A stretch of 64,000 nucleotides of DNA from BA4 sp044376575 (GCA_044376575.1 JBILKR010000002.1:124001-188000); one strand, 5' to 3'; positions 25,929 to 36,226 are shown, numbered from the stretch's first letter. Numbers and translations are program-made. The notes: generated by a model from the letters alone, not told the origin.

Positions 25929-27308
25929 TTAATGATGATGTTCTTTTTCTGATTCAATCTCTTCCAAATAAAGGCTTTCCAAACCTTTGCGTACAATTTC
26001 CTGACTTTCTATTTTAGATGTGCAGACAAATTCGCACAATGCAAAATCTTCAGGAGCAACTTCATATATTCCTAGATTTTCCTGCGCTTCGATATCGTTA
26101 GTGATAATTGCCTTTAGCAATTGAACAGGATAAATATCCATCGGGAATACTTTTTCATACTCACCCGTTACCACAAAGGCACGGTGTTCTCCATGCATAT
26201 TCGTATTCAGGCGAAATTTTTTTCCGGGCATAGCCCAAGTAAAGAAGGTTCTTGATATACTGAATTTATCAAATCCGGGAGCAAACCATCCAAAAAATTC
26301 CGGTTCATCACCTTCAGGAAGAACTGTTACCTGACAATCATAGAAACCAAGAGAACCATTCCACCCAACATTTTTACCGGTCAACGCATTTCCACTGATG
26401 AATCTACATTTACCTGACTCCAAATGAGATTCGCTGATGATTGACTGTACAGGGGCTCCCTGAATTGTTTTTACATATTTTCTGCTTTTAACTTCAGAGC
26501 CTGTTACAGCAACTATTCTTGAAGCATCATACTTGCCTTCTGTAAGCAATTTACCAATGATAATTAAATCCTGCGGAGTTACATACCATACAATTTCTCC
26601 TTTGTTAATCGGATCAACATGGTGAATCTGAACACCAACATTACCAACAGGGTGTGGGCCGCTAAAAGAATTGACCTGAGCACCTGAAGCATTTTTAAAA
26701 ACTGTTGAACTGGTTTTTTGTTCGTGAATATTTACATGAACATTGGTGCATAATTTTTTCATTGCAGCAATACCCGCCTCCACATATTTTTCATTTCCCT
26801 GAATTATAAAATCCATGTCGGGAGCAAGCGGAGCAGAATCAAATGCAGAGATAAAGATTGACTTCGGAGACTTGTGTGGATTTGCCACTGAAGTGTATGG
26901 ACGTTGTCTGATGTAAGCCCATCCTCCGTTTTTACATAAAGTATCAACGATTTGTTCTTTGCTCAATGCATCTATTGAAGAAGCTGCAGAAACAGAAGCA
27001 TAAGAAGTTTCCTTATCCGCAAGTATCCTTACTTCCAACAATACTCTTTTTTCTCCTCTGATGATTTCAGCAACTTCGCCACTCACCGGCGAACAAATCA
27101 TCACCTCAGGATTATTCTTGTCAAACATCAACGGTGTTCCGGCTTTCACCTGCGCACCTGCAGCAACCAGCACCTTGGGTTTCATGGCAATAAAATCATC
27201 AGGACGTACTGAAACATACGCAGGCCTGTTGCCATCAATCAAAACTTTTTCGGCTTCGCCTTCCAGTCTGATATCTAATCCTTTTTTAATTTTTATATTC
27301 TTTCCCAT
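25929..27308 (-). CDS. nqrA: Na+-translocating NADH:quinone reductase subunit A
   Basis: 459 residues, soluble, with the family start KIKKGLDIRLEGEAE and the middle motif GPHPVGNVGVQIHHVDPI. It forms the cytoplasmic subunit next to NqrB where quinone is reduced. It is the first gene of the operon nqrABCDEF, which spans 21224-27308 with short gaps throughout. The C-terminus ends in SEKEHHH. The promoter should lie in the 112-base gap shared with the divergent plug-protein gene, but no clean -33/-7 pair stands out. Confidence 0.96.
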   Translation of the reverse strand: MGKNIKIKKGLDIRLEGEAEKVLIDGNRPAYVSVRPDDFIAMKPKVLVAAGAQVKAGTPLMFDKNNPEVMICSPVSGEVAEIIRGEKRVLLEVRILADKETSYASVSAASSIDALSKEQIVDTLCKNGGWAYIRQRPYTSVANPHKSPKSIFISAFDSAPLAPDMDFIIQGNEKYVEAGIAAMKKLCTNVHVNIHEQKTSSTVFKNASGAQVNSFSGPHPVGNVGVQIHHVDPINKGEIVWYVTPQDLIIIGKLLTEGKYDASRIVAVTGSEVKSRKYVKTIQGAPVQSIISESHLESGKCRFISGNALTGKNVGWNGSLGFYDCQVTVLPEGDEPEFFGWFAPGFDKFSISRTFFTWAMPGKKFRLNTNMHGEHRAFVVTGEYEKVFPMDIYPVQLLKAIITNDIEAQENLGIYEVAPEDFALCEFVCTSKIESQEIVRKGLESLYLEEIESEKEHHH

Positions 27309-27420
27309 CGGAATTTATATGTACTTTGCATTATAAACGAAGGCAAATTTGGAAATTTTTATAATACTCCAAACAAAAAAATGCAGTTTTTTTTATAAAT
27401 AAACTTATTGGCAAAAATCA

Positions 27421-28740
27421 ATGATTATATCCAATCAAAAAATAAATCATAAAAACTACATATTCAAATACTTATTATCCGCATTTGGAATTGTTTTAAA
27501 TTGCCTCACAACAGGATATATTTTTGCACAGGTTACGGCTCCTCCTGATTTCATATTTAATTCAAGAATAAAATTTGCTCACATTTATCAAAAAGGGTCA
27601 AATCAGACCATTCCCGTTATTGAGTTAAATTCAGATCAGCAAATGCGCATTGAATTTGATGATTTGCTTCAGGAAACCAATCGATACAGCTATCGTGTAT
27701 TTCATTGTAATTATGACTGGTCGCCATCTGGATTAAACTTCATGCAATACATGACAGGATTTGAATCATTTGAAATATTTGATTATAAGCTGAGCACCAA
27801 TACTACTTACCCATACACACATTACTGGTTTGATTTTCCTAATGAATACATGCGCCCGGTGATTTCTGGGAACTTTGTTCTTCAGGTTTTTGAATCCGAT
27901 AATCCTGAAAATATTTTATTCCAGCGGCGCTTCATGATGGTAGATAAAAAATTGATGATTGATGCTAAAGTAAGATACGCGAGCAATGTTGAATTACGCA
28001 ATACACATCAGGAAATTTATTTTACGATTATCAATTCGGGGCTGATGATTCAAGATTTTAATAATGATTTGAAGGTTGTAATTATGCAAAACAACCGGTG
28101 GGATAATATTATTGAAAACGTAGCACCGCAATTTATCAGCGGTAATAAATATATATACAACTACAGTTCAGGAGAAACAGCATTTCCAGCGGGTAATCAA
28201 TATCGTTTTCTGGATTTAAAGTCGCTGATGGTTCCAATGGGAGCGGTGCAGAAAATTACAACAGACAGAGGGAAGTTTCATGTTTTGATGCAGCCTGAAT
28301 TAAACAGAAAATATATGAATTATCTGTTTCGACCTGATATCAATGGCCGTTTCGCCATATATAATCAGGATACATACAATACATCTATCGATCCGGACTA
28401 TGCGTATGTTTATTTTAGTGTACCGACGGAAGAGCCTTACGACAAGGATATTTATCTTTCCGGAGGCTTTAGTTTTGGAGAATTACTAGAAGAATACAAG
28501 ATGATATATAACCCAAATTACAGGATGTATGAATTAAAAACATTACTTAAACAGGGATATTACAACTATTTATTCCTAACGAAGAGTAAAAAAGAAAAAG
28601 AGGGTAAAACCGAAGACATCGAAGGAGATTTTGCAGAAACTGAAAATGATTACACTATTTTTGTTTACGTTCGCGAGGCCGGTGATGTAGCGCATAAACT
28701 GGCAGGAATAAGTTTTATCAATTCAATGAATAATCGTTGA
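27421..28740 (+). CDS. T9SS plug-type protein (DUF5103 family)
   Basis: 439 residues with a signal peptide (hydrophobic run ending YIFAQ, near residue 38). The pattern (SDQQMRIEFDDLLQETNRYSY-type strand, then YRVFHCNYDWSPSGLNFMQY and FPNEYMRPVISGNFVL) matches the DUF5103 family, now described as the plug that closes the periplasmic or outer face of the SprA translocon of type IX secretion. The second half (NQDTYNTSIDPDYAYVYF, DKDIYLSGGFSFGEL) fits the family's later beta domains. No other translocon gene is in the window; cargo genes are. The Omp28-like gene follows after 12 bases. Confidence 0.85.
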   Translation: MIISNQKINHKNYIFKYLLSAFGIVLNCLTTGYIFAQVTAPPDFIFNSRIKFAHIYQKGSNQTIPVIELNSDQQMRIEFDDLLQETNRYSYRVFHCNYDWSPSGLNFMQYMTGFESFEIFDYKLSTNTTYPYTHYWFDFPNEYMRPVISGNFVLQVFESDNPENILFQRRFMMVDKKLMIDAKVRYASNVELRNTHQEIYFTIINSGLMIQDFNNDLKVVIMQNNRWDNIIENVAPQFISGNKYIYNYSSGETAFPAGNQYRFLDLKSLMVPMGAVQKITTDRGKFHVLMQPELNRKYMNYLFRPDINGRFAIYNQDTYNTSIDPDYAYVYFSVPTEEPYDKDIYLSGGFSFGELLEEYKMIYNPNYRMYELKTLLKQGYYNYLFLTKSKKEKEGKTEDIEGDFAETENDYTIFVYVREAGDVAHKLAGISFINSMNNR

Positions 28741-28752
28741 TTAATGTTTTAA

Positions 28753-29559
28753 ATGATGCAGAGATTTTTTTATATCACATTGGTTTTTATTTCGCAAATG
28801 ATTGTCGCTTGCGAAGATGATAATAAAGGGTGCACTGATGTAAATGCGTTGAACTATGATTCTACAGCCACAGAATCTGACGGAAGTTGTGAATATCCCT
28901 CCAATACTAAAAAAACGCTGTTGGTTTTATTTAATAATACATCCAACAGCAATTGCGGATCATTCGGAATTCCACTGTATCTGAATGCCCTTGCAACACA
29001 TAGCGCGACTGTTATCCCGCTGATTGCACACCCTACCGTTACTGACACACTTTTCAGCGGCGCGGCTGTGAATCTTGCAGATCAATATAATCAATCAGGA
29101 TACCCGGATATTGGAGCAGGTATTCAATATAATCTTCTTACACTTATAAATATCAATAATGCAATAGATGAGTCTGCATCCATTACCCCAAATGCAAACG
29201 CAAATGCTGAAATGAAAATTGAAGGAGATAGTGTAATAATTAGACTTTATGCAAAAGTTTTTATAAAAGATAATAATGAATATTATGCCTGTGCATTGTT
29301 ACTTGAAGACAATATTAATATTTCACAGTCAGGGTTAAATGATCCGGCATTCCGATTCAATGATGTGCTCCGTGCCAGTACGTCAACATCTGTGTTTGGA
29401 GATTTTATTAATTCAGAATCATCCGGAAAGGAAATGTCATTCAAAAAAAGATACGGCATAAAAATAAAGCCTGAGTGGAACATTTCTCAATTAAAACTGA
29501 TTACTCTTACCTGGATGAGAAACGGGAGTGATTTTATATTTATAAATGCAGGAAATTAA
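28753..29559 (+). CDS. Omp28-related lipoprotein
   Basis: 268 residues with a lipoprotein signal (FFYITLVFISQMIVAC, lipidated Cys20). A short Cys-bearing motif follows (GCTDVNALNYDSTATESDG), a Ca-binding-like repeat often found in marine Bacteroidota surface proteins. The rest has the Omp28 pattern: KTLLVLFNNTSNSNCGSFG near the start and a beta-rich second half ending TLTWMRNGSDF. Its role in the family is uncharacterised. The 3' end overlaps the convergent FtsB-like gene by 4 bases. Confidence 0.75.
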   Translation: MMQRFFYITLVFISQMIVACEDDNKGCTDVNALNYDSTATESDGSCEYPSNTKKTLLVLFNNTSNSNCGSFGIPLYLNALATHSATVIPLIAHPTVTDTLFSGAAVNLADQYNQSGYPDIGAGIQYNLLTLININNAIDESASITPNANANAEMKIEGDSVIIRLYAKVFIKDNNEYYACALLLEDNINISQSGLNDPAFRFNDVLRASTSTSVFGDFINSESSGKEMSFKKRYGIKIKPEWNISQLKLITLTWMRNGSDFIFINAGN

Positions 29560-29864
29560 TTTTTTTCAGGCTCAGGAACGATAACAAAAATATCTTCGTT
29601 GTCTTTTTTCATGTAATAATTTTCGCGGGCATATTTTTCCATCGCGTCCATGCTTGTGGACATATCCTGATATTCTTTTGAAATTTTCTTTGTTTCCTGC
29701 TGATACCAATCGATATCTTTCTTTTTTTGATTCGCCTGATCCGTTAGACTTTTCAAATAAAACCAATTGTTATTGTCAAAAAAAAGCATCCATATCACAA
29801 AAAAAATGGATACAATAACAAACTTGTTTTTTAATAGCCTAAATGATAACAACACAAAGTTCAT
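29556..29864 (-). CDS. FtsB/DivIC-type septum formation initiator
   Basis: 102 residues: a short cytoplasmic N-terminus, one membrane helix (FVIVSIFFVIWMLFF, about 15-30), a periplasmic coiled coil (LTDQANQKKKDIDWYQQE and onward), and the family end MEKYARENYYMKKDNEDIF. This small divisome protein links FtsL and FtsQ-type partners. It is followed upstream by the P5C dehydrogenase gene on the same strand with a 78-base gap. Confidence 0.88.
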   Translation of the reverse strand: MNFVLLSFRLLKNKFVIVSIFFVIWMLFFDNNNWFYLKSLTDQANQKKKDIDWYQQETKKISKEYQDMSTSMDAMEKYARENYYMKKDNEDIFVIVPEPEKN

Positions 29865-29942
29865 AATACGAATTTAAGAATTTACAGTTGCTTCAATTTC
29901 AATAATCATAAAATCTATGAACTACAGAATGTTGATGAGACA

Positions 29943-31574
29943 TCATGGTTCCTGTAGGAATGGATATCTGTAATCAACCGGTGAAACAAATGTTTCTTTG
30001 ATTGTGCGTGGCGAAACCCAGCGAAGTAGATTAATCATAGAGCCTGCTTTATCATTGGTTCCTGAAGCTCTTGCTCCTCCGAATGGTTGTTGTCCAACAA
30101 CGGCACCGGTAGGTTTATCGTTAATGTAAAAATTACCTGCTGCATTTCTTAATTTATCCATCATCATTTTTACAACATACCTGTCTTTAGCAAATATTGC
30201 TCCGGTTAAAGCATATATAGAGGTCTGATCCGCAATATCAAGTGTTTTTTCAAATTCATGATCTTCGTAAACATAAATGGTCAGCACCGGACCAAATAAT
30301 TCTTCGCACATGGTGACATACGATGGGTTCTTTGTTAAGATAACAGTTGGCTCAATAAAAAAACCTTTTGATTTATCGTAATTCCCACCGGCGATAATCT
30401 GCACATCGCTACTTTTTTTTGCATCATCAATATAAGAAGCCAGTTTATCAAAAGATTTTTCATCAATTACTGCATTTATAAAATTTGAAAAATCATCTAC
30501 AACTCCCATTTTAAATGAGCGAAGATCTTCAAGTAAATAACCTCTCACCTCGTTCCAAATGCTTGCAGGAATATATGCCCTAGATGCCGCAGAACATTTT
30601 TGTCCCTGATACTCAAATGCACCTCTGGATAATCCAACTGCCAAGGCTTTGGGATCGGCAGAGGAATGTGCAAATACAAAATCTTTTCCACCCGTTTCAC
30701 CAACGATACGTGGATATGTTTTATACAAATGAATATTATTTCCGATTGTTTTCCATATCTGCTGAAAAGTAGATGTGGATCCTGTAAAATGTATTCCTGC
30801 AAAATCAGGATGGCTGAAAATAACATCACCTGCAGTAGGACCACTGACATAAATCAAATTAATCACACCATCAGGCAATCCTGCTTCTTTTAAAATTTCC
30901 ATAAATACACTCGCAGAATAAATTTGCGTATTTGCTGGTTTCCAAACCACGGTGTTACCCATCATGGCGGGACTTGTAGGAAGGTTCCCTCCTATCGCAG
31001 TAAAATTAAACGGAGTTAATGCAAATACAAATCCTTCCAAAGGTCTTTGTTCAAGCCTATTCCATACACCCGGTGAAGAAATGGGTTGCTGATGATAAAT
31101 TTCTTCCATGTATTTAACATTGAAGCGCAGGAAGTCAATCATCTCACAGGCACTGTCTATTTCTGCCTGAAAAACACTCTTGGATTGACCCAGCATTGTT
31201 GCTGCATTCATTTTAGCACGGTATGGTCCTGCAATTAAATCTGCGGCTTTAAGAAAAATAGCGGCTCTTTCTTCCCAAGGCATCTCTGCCCATCTTGGCC
31301 TGGCTTGCAAAGCCGCATCAATAGCATCTTTTACGTGTGTTGCATTGCCCTGATGAAACTGTCCAATTTTATGACTGTGTTCGTGCGGAGGGAAAATATC
31401 AATAACGTCATTTGTTCTGATTTCCTTTCCAGCGATATACATTGGAATATCGCGTAGAGTACTTTTATATTCTACGATTTGATTTTTTAATTCCTTTTTT
31501 TCAGAAGATCCCGGCGAGTATGATTTTACCGGTTCATTTATCGGCTGTGGAGAATGAAATATACCTAATGACAT
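29943..31574 (-). CDS. pruA: 1-pyrroline-5-carboxylate (L-glutamate gamma-semialdehyde) dehydrogenase
   Basis: 543 residues, the length of the long single-function P5C dehydrogenases. The aldehyde dehydrogenase signatures are present: the general-base Glu in VGETGGKDFVF and the nucleophile Cys in YQGQKCSAASRAYIP. The NAD-binding IHFTGSTSTFQQIW and C-terminal PFGGARASGTNDKAGS fit the proline pathway branch. It oxidises glutamate semialdehyde to glutamate in proline catabolism. No proline dehydrogenase gene is nearby. A TACCTTTG -7-like element lies at 31600-31607 on the minus strand. Confidence 0.95.
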   Translation of the reverse strand: MSLGIFHSPQPINEPVKSYSPGSSEKKELKNQIVEYKSTLRDIPMYIAGKEIRTNDVIDIFPPHEHSHKIGQFHQGNATHVKDAIDAALQARPRWAEMPWEERAAIFLKAADLIAGPYRAKMNAATMLGQSKSVFQAEIDSACEMIDFLRFNVKYMEEIYHQQPISSPGVWNRLEQRPLEGFVFALTPFNFTAIGGNLPTSPAMMGNTVVWKPANTQIYSASVFMEILKEAGLPDGVINLIYVSGPTAGDVIFSHPDFAGIHFTGSTSTFQQIWKTIGNNIHLYKTYPRIVGETGGKDFVFAHSSADPKALAVGLSRGAFEYQGQKCSAASRAYIPASIWNEVRGYLLEDLRSFKMGVVDDFSNFINAVIDEKSFDKLASYIDDAKKSSDVQIIAGGNYDKSKGFFIEPTVILTKNPSYVTMCEELFGPVLTIYVYEDHEFEKTLDIADQTSIYALTGAIFAKDRYVVKMMMDKLRNAAGNFYINDKPTGAVVGQQPFGGARASGTNDKAGSMINLLRWVSPRTIKETFVSPVDYRYPFLQEP

Positions 31575-31657
31575 AGAATGTAGTATTAATAATTCTTGTC
31601 AAAGGTAAAGAATTGAATACATACTTTTGTAACTAATCGCACCGTAAAGGATAGAAT

Positions 31658-31930
31658 TTAAAAAATTATTTCCTTAATACACCTAATGGGAATAATTACT
31701 CCACCCTTTAACATGATGTTTTTTTCACCTGCATGCCATATTGTTGTTTCCACACACTTTGGACCATCGATAGTTTCAAAAACAATGCTCACCTTTCCCT
31801 TGTACGTATTCCCATAAATCATGGCTTTTTGTAATTCATTCATCCGATGTTGAATGAGTTCATCTGTTGTTAAAACATCTTCTTTAACAAAAGTAAACTG
31901 GGGGATTAATTCTTTATTTACTCGTTCCAT
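31658..31930 (-). CDS. Small hypothetical protein
   Basis: 90 residues, with no signal peptide or membrane segment. The second half (KGKVSIVFETIDGPKCVETT, IWHAGEKNIMLKGGVIIPIR) looks like a small beta barrel. I recall similar short proteins as conserved in Bacteroidota, but give no function. The gene stands alone between the P5C dehydrogenase and the large Gly-rich gene. Confidence 0.65.
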   Translation of the reverse strand: MERVNKELIPQFTFVKEDVLTTDELIQHRMNELQKAMIYGNTYKGKVSIVFETIDGPKCVETTIWHAGEKNIMLKGGVIIPIRCIKEIIF

Positions 31931-32018
31931 AACATTTGGGTTTTATTTCAACCAAGTTATGATGAAAACCTTCTAAAGTCAACGGAAATTATATCTATAA
32001 AACAGCGTGAAATACCAA

Positions 32019-34553
32019 TTAAAAAATGGTGATGGTTCCGTGTTTTTTAAATATTTTATCGCCTTTACATTTCAAAGAAAAAGACGAAACATAAAAATAA
32101 ACTCCGGATACAAGTGACACATCTGACTGCTGGCCATTCCAGATAAAATCCTTGTCATTTGTTTTATATACCTGATAACCCCATCGGTTATAAATGATCA
32201 TTTCAAATTCAGTAATTTCCGGTGTAGCTCCTGTGATATAATAATCATCATTTAATTGATCCTGATTTGGTGAGAATACATTAGGATAAATGATTGAATC
32301 TTGAGTAACGGCATTAATGGTTAAATACAACGTAACGATACTGTCGCATCCCCATATATTCTGAAAAGTAACATCGTAAACTCCATTATCTGTAAACACT
32401 TGATTTCCGAGAGTAAATGAAGTGCCATCACAGATGGTATCAATTATACTGCTGGAAAGCACAGGATATTCATTAAGTGTTAGCATAATTACAGAATCGC
32501 ATCCGTATATGGATTGTAAATTTATAGTATGCGTTCCGGCAAGATAATCGGTTCCGGCAATATTAAATGAATACCCATCGCAAACAATAGCAAAAGTATC
32601 ACTGGTAAATGCATCGTTCACAGTCAGGTTCATTTGCACTGTTGAATCGCAACCAAAAACTGTTGTATAATAAACTTCATAGAGTCCTGACTGAGTATAT
32701 TGAATATTATTCTCCGGCCATGTATAATTTACACATGCCTGTTGGTTGGTAAGTGTTGTAAGGTGCGGATGAATCGTTATTGTTTTGATGATGGTATCAG
32801 CACATCCAAAGTTGGTTGAAATGATTAGTGATACCTGATATTGGCCGGCGGAGTCATAAGCATGAATGGGGTTCTGAGCTGTGGATGTGTCTCCATCCCC
32901 AAAATCCCAGATCCAATTATTGATGATAGAAGTAAAAGAATTTTGAATAATGGACTGATCCTGAAATTGTATATTTTGATTTTCGCATACCGATGTGTCC
33001 GAAAAATCAGCAATCGGAAAAGGATGCAAGGAAATAGAAAGATTAGGGCTTAATATTGTTGAATCAATAGTGTTTACAATCCCCGGCTGACCGGCAACAG
33101 CGCCATGCGGAGTATTATTCCCATTATTTGAAGCTCCTGAATTCCCTTGTATAACATTTGTGGAAGGAACCGAGCCCGGAAGCTGATAATAAATAGTTCC
33201 ACCACCGCCACCGCCACCTGGACCATGAGGATCACTTGCATCATTCAATGTGTTTCCTCCCTTTCCTCCTTTGGCTTCAATTGTTAATGTTGATCCGGAG
33301 GCATCATTTTCACACAAGATAAAAATATTACCGCCGCCACCGCCGCCACCTGCGCCATCCGGTGCATTTCCATAAACACCAACCTGACCATCTGTTCCGG
33401 AAGAAGTTATATTTCCTGTGCCAACTACATAACCTGCTTTAATAAAAACAATACCACCACCTGCTCCGCCTTTTACTCCGGTCTGAGCATTATTAGCGTC
33501 TCCGCCACCACCACCACCGCCCATAATCAGGCGATCCTGTGGAATTGTAATGCCTGCACCTGGACGGCCTCCGTTCGGAAACGCAGCTACTCCCATCCCG
33601 TTGATAGCATTACCACCAACACCTCCTGAACCATGACCACTGCCACCACCACCACCGGCATTATGAGTATTTCCTCCGCCTCCGGCGTTTCCAGCAGCGC
33701 CTCTTCCATAATTTCCTCCGGGGTAACCTATCCAGTTTACACCATTATCCACCTGACTTTGTCCATTCCATAAAAATCTTGGAGTTCCGGCAACTCCTTC
33801 TCCCTTGCCGGATGATAAACTAATATCCGTTGTAACATAGGTCGTAACATTTGTACCCGAAGGACGAACATTTTGATATCCTCCCCTGAAACCTTTTCCG
33901 GTTGCACTAATAGAATAACCATTAAAATTCAGCGTATCTGAAATGAAGAAAGCCAAAACGCCACCAACAGCACCATTCCAGGCTGTAACTGAAACATCTT
34001 GCTGTAAAGTTAAATCAGGAAATCTTGGGATTCTGACTACCTGATATGTTAATTGGCCCTGAGTGTTGCTTGCATCCAAATTGAAATATGTATTGGCAAG
34101 ACCGCCATTTGAACATGCTCCATTTAACTGCAATATTCCTCCAGAAAGAGGAACATCATTCATGGCAATGGCGAGTTCATACTGACCAACATTATTTAAT
34201 GAAGTTATGCCAGTTCCTCCCAAACCATCCGGTCCACTATTAGTTAATCCAGAACCAAAACTTGCATCATTGGATGCATTGATTGATGCACCCTGCATCT
34301 GAATAATCATGACAATATCTCCCGCACTGATGGGAACCGTTCCATAACTATTCCCAAATGGATCATTGGGTGGAACCGCTCCCAACGCAATAGTTAAGTC
34401 GCCGGCAATTGCAGTATCATTTGGCAAAGGGGGATAATACGTATTAATTGAATTTACAGAGAGGATTTGATCATTATAAATGGCACAACACTGAGCATTC
34501 AGATTATAACTACAAACAAAGGCGTATAATAAAACAAAATAAGACCTAACCAT
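32019..34553 (-). CDS. Gly-rich surface protein with gliding-type (type B) T9SS domain
   Basis: 844 residues. A signal peptide ends near NAQ (residue 20). Residues about 60-460 form a secreted domain with many Gly runs (GGGGGGGDANN, GAGGGGGGGNIF), like the glycine-rich surface domains of Bacteroidota. A PKD domain follows (WIWDFGDGDTSTAQNP, about 540-600), then three Cys repeats ending in YGCDSV or WGCDSIV. The last 85 residues form the gliding motility-associated C-terminal domain (YPNVFSPNQDQLNDDYYI, IYNRWGYQVY), which directs type B secretion and SprB-type attachment. The repeats match those of the cargo protein at the window start. A good promoter lies just upstream. Confidence 0.88.
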   Translation of the reverse strand: MVRSYFVLLYAFVCSYNLNAQCCAIYNDQILSVNSINTYYPPLPNDTAIAGDLTIALGAVPPNDPFGNSYGTVPISAGDIVMIIQMQGASINASNDASFGSGLTNSGPDGLGGTGITSLNNVGQYELAIAMNDVPLSGGILQLNGACSNGGLANTYFNLDASNTQGQLTYQVVRIPRFPDLTLQQDVSVTAWNGAVGGVLAFFISDTLNFNGYSISATGKGFRGGYQNVRPSGTNVTTYVTTDISLSSGKGEGVAGTPRFLWNGQSQVDNGVNWIGYPGGNYGRGAAGNAGGGGNTHNAGGGGGSGHGSGGVGGNAINGMGVAAFPNGGRPGAGITIPQDRLIMGGGGGGGDANNAQTGVKGGAGGGIVFIKAGYVVGTGNITSSGTDGQVGVYGNAPDGAGGGGGGGNIFILCENDASGSTLTIEAKGGKGGNTLNDASDPHGPGGGGGGGTIYYQLPGSVPSTNVIQGNSGASNNGNNTPHGAVAGQPGIVNTIDSTILSPNLSISLHPFPIADFSDTSVCENQNIQFQDQSIIQNSFTSIINNWIWDFGDGDTSTAQNPIHAYDSAGQYQVSLIISTNFGCADTIIKTITIHPHLTTLTNQQACVNYTWPENNIQYTQSGLYEVYYTTVFGCDSTVQMNLTVNDAFTSDTFAIVCDGYSFNIAGTDYLAGTHTINLQSIYGCDSVIMLTLNEYPVLSSSIIDTICDGTSFTLGNQVFTDNGVYDVTFQNIWGCDSIVTLYLTINAVTQDSIIYPNVFSPNQDQLNDDYYITGATPEITEFEMIIYNRWGYQVYKTNDKDFIWNGQQSDVSLVSGVYFYVSSFSLKCKGDKIFKKHGTITIF

Positions 34554-34573
34554 TCTCTTAGGGTTATATTATA

Positions 34574-34602
34574 CAAATATAAAAAAGGGCATTAAAAATC
34601 AA
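34574..34602 (-). promoter_or_regulatory. Bacteroidota-type promoter of the Gly-rich T9SS gene
   Basis: On the minus strand, TTG (34600-34602), 18 bases, then TATATTTG (34574-34581), which fits the Bacteroidota consensus TTG-N17-23-TAnnTTTG. The -33 element lies inside the last codons of pyrH, so the downstream gene does not depend on read-through. The gene starts 21 bases after the -7 element. Confidence 0.7.
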
Positions 34603-35299
34603 CCCTTGTTCCAATGTTTTCGCCTCCCAATAATCTTTGCAGATTGCCGGGGGTATTTATATCAAATACAATTATTGGAAGTTTATTTTCATTGCAAAGT
34701 GTAAAGGCAGTCATATCCATTACATTTAGACCTTTGCTGTATACCTCATCAAAAGTTAACACTTCATACTTTACTGCGTTGGTATCTTTTTCTGGGTCTG
34801 CGCTGTAAATGCCGTCAACACGAGTACCTTTAAGCACAACATCGGCCTCAATTTCAATGGCTCTCAATGATGCCGCTGTATCGGTTGTAAAATATGGGTT
34901 TCCGGTTCCAGCGCCAAAGATTACCACTCTTCCTTTTTCTAAATGCCGAACAGCTCTTCTTCTTACAAAAGGCTCTCCGATTTCTTTCATTTCAATCGCT
35001 GTTAAAAGACGAGTATGGACTTCAATATTTTCAAGTGCGCTTTGCAAAGCCATAGCGTTCATCACCGTAGCCAACATTCCCATATAATCTCCCTGTACCC
35101 TGTCAAGTCCACCTTCTGTTGCATTAATACCCCTGAAAATATTTCCCCCTCCAATCACAATAGCCAATTCAACACCCTGAGCAACGGTATCCTTAATTTC
35201 TGAAGCATAATGCTTCAACATTTCCGGATCGATTCCGAACTTTTTCTCTCCCATCAGAGATTCGCCGCTTAGCTTTAATAGGACTCTTTTATATTTCAT
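34592..35299 (-). CDS. pyrH: UMP kinase
   Basis: 235 residues, standard length. It has the amino-acid-kinase fold motifs: KRVLLKLSGESLMG at the start, IVIGGGNIFRG, and the C-terminal substrate loop ADVVLKGTRVDGIYSADPEKD. It phosphorylates UMP to UDP. It follows tsf in the common order rpsB-tsf-pyrH, but a terminator-like hairpin between tsf and pyrH should reduce its expression. Confidence 0.97.
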   Translation of the reverse strand: MKYKRVLLKLSGESLMGEKKFGIDPEMLKHYASEIKDTVAQGVELAIVIGGGNIFRGINATEGGLDRVQGDYMGMLATVMNAMALQSALENIEVHTRLLTAIEMKEIGEPFVRRRAVRHLEKGRVVIFGAGTGNPYFTTDTAASLRAIEIEADVVLKGTRVDGIYSADPEKDTNAVKYEVLTFDEVYSKGLNVMDMTAFTLCNENKLPIIVFDINTPGNLQRLLGGENIGTRVDF

Positions 35300-35323
35300 T
35301 GTTTTGATATTAAATATTAAAAA

Positions 35324-35349
35324 AAAGAGGCTTTAAAAAAAGCCTCTTT
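35324..35349 (-). terminator. Terminator-like hairpin between tsf and pyrH
   Basis: An 11-bp stem (35324-35334 with 35339-35349, core GAGGCTTT/AAAGCCTC) with loop AAAA and several A on the left, which is a T run on the minus strand. It starts just 5 bases after the tsf stop codon and should partly end transcription before pyrH. Confidence 0.75.
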
Positions 35350-35354
35350 ACTAA

Positions 35355-36194
35355 TTATTGTCCCAATGCATAACGTCTGAAAGATGTTATGGTGAGCTCT
35401 TTATCTGCTTTCTGCAAATACTGAGCAACTGTTAATTTGTTGTCCTTGATAAATTCCTGATTCAGTAATGTGCTTTCCTTGAAAAACTTCTCAAGTTTTC
35501 CTTTAGCAATCATTTCGATTTTATCTTCAGGTTTACCTTCCTGACGAAGTAAATCTTTAGCGATTTCTATTTCTTTTTCGATGACATCCTGAGGAACATC
35601 ATTCTTATCTAGTGCAACCGGAGCCATTGCCGCTGCTTGCATAGCTACATCTTTACCAAGGTTTTCAGATTCAGCCAATGCTTTGCTTAAAGCAACAATT
35701 GTTACCACCCGATTACCCGGGTGATTGTATGCTACTGTATATTCTCCGGAAATTTTACCATAATAACCCAATTCAATTTTTTCACCAATCTTACCAACCA
35801 TGTCAGTAATATGATCGCCTATTGCTCTGCCATCAATCAATTCAGCTGATAATGCTGCTGAATCTGAAGGTAATTTAGCAATAGCAATATTTGCAATTTT
35901 AGTAGCAAAATCAACAAAGTCCTGATTTTTAGCCACAAAATCTGTTTCGCAATTTAGAGCTACCAAAACTGCATTCTTTTTATCGGCAGTAGTTAAACCC
36001 AAAACATAACCTTCGTTTGCATTTCTATCGCTTCTGTTTGCGGCAACTTTCTGACCTTTTTTTCGCAGGATTTCAATCGCCTGATCAAAGTCACCATTAG
36101 ACTCTGTCAATGCTTTTTTGCAATCCATCATTCCTGCTCCTGTAATTTGACGTAACTTATTTACGTCTGCTGCTGTAATTGTTACTTCTGACAC
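35355..36194 (-). CDS. tsf: Translation elongation factor Ts
   Basis: 279 residues. The N-terminal UBA-like domain contains VNKLRQITGAGMMDCKKALT, and the core has the family motifs EGYVLGLTTADKK and NCETDFVAKNQDF. EF-Ts exchanges GDP for GTP on EF-Tu. It lies between rpsB and pyrH, with terminator-like hairpins on both sides. The sequence is intact. Confidence 0.98.
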   Translation of the reverse strand: MSEVTITAADVNKLRQITGAGMMDCKKALTESNGDFDQAIEILRKKGQKVAANRSDRNANEGYVLGLTTADKKNAVLVALNCETDFVAKNQDFVDFATKIANIAIAKLPSDSAALSAELIDGRAIGDHITDMVGKIGEKIELGYYGKISGEYTVAYNHPGNRVVTIVALSKALAESENLGKDVAMQAAAMAPVALDKNDVPQDVIEKEIEIAKDLLRQEGKPEDKIEMIAKGKLEKFFKESTLLNQEFIKDNKLTVAQYLQKADKELTITSFRRYALGQ

Positions 36195-36226
36195 AACTAT
36201 AAATTTTAATGAAATTAATGTATAAA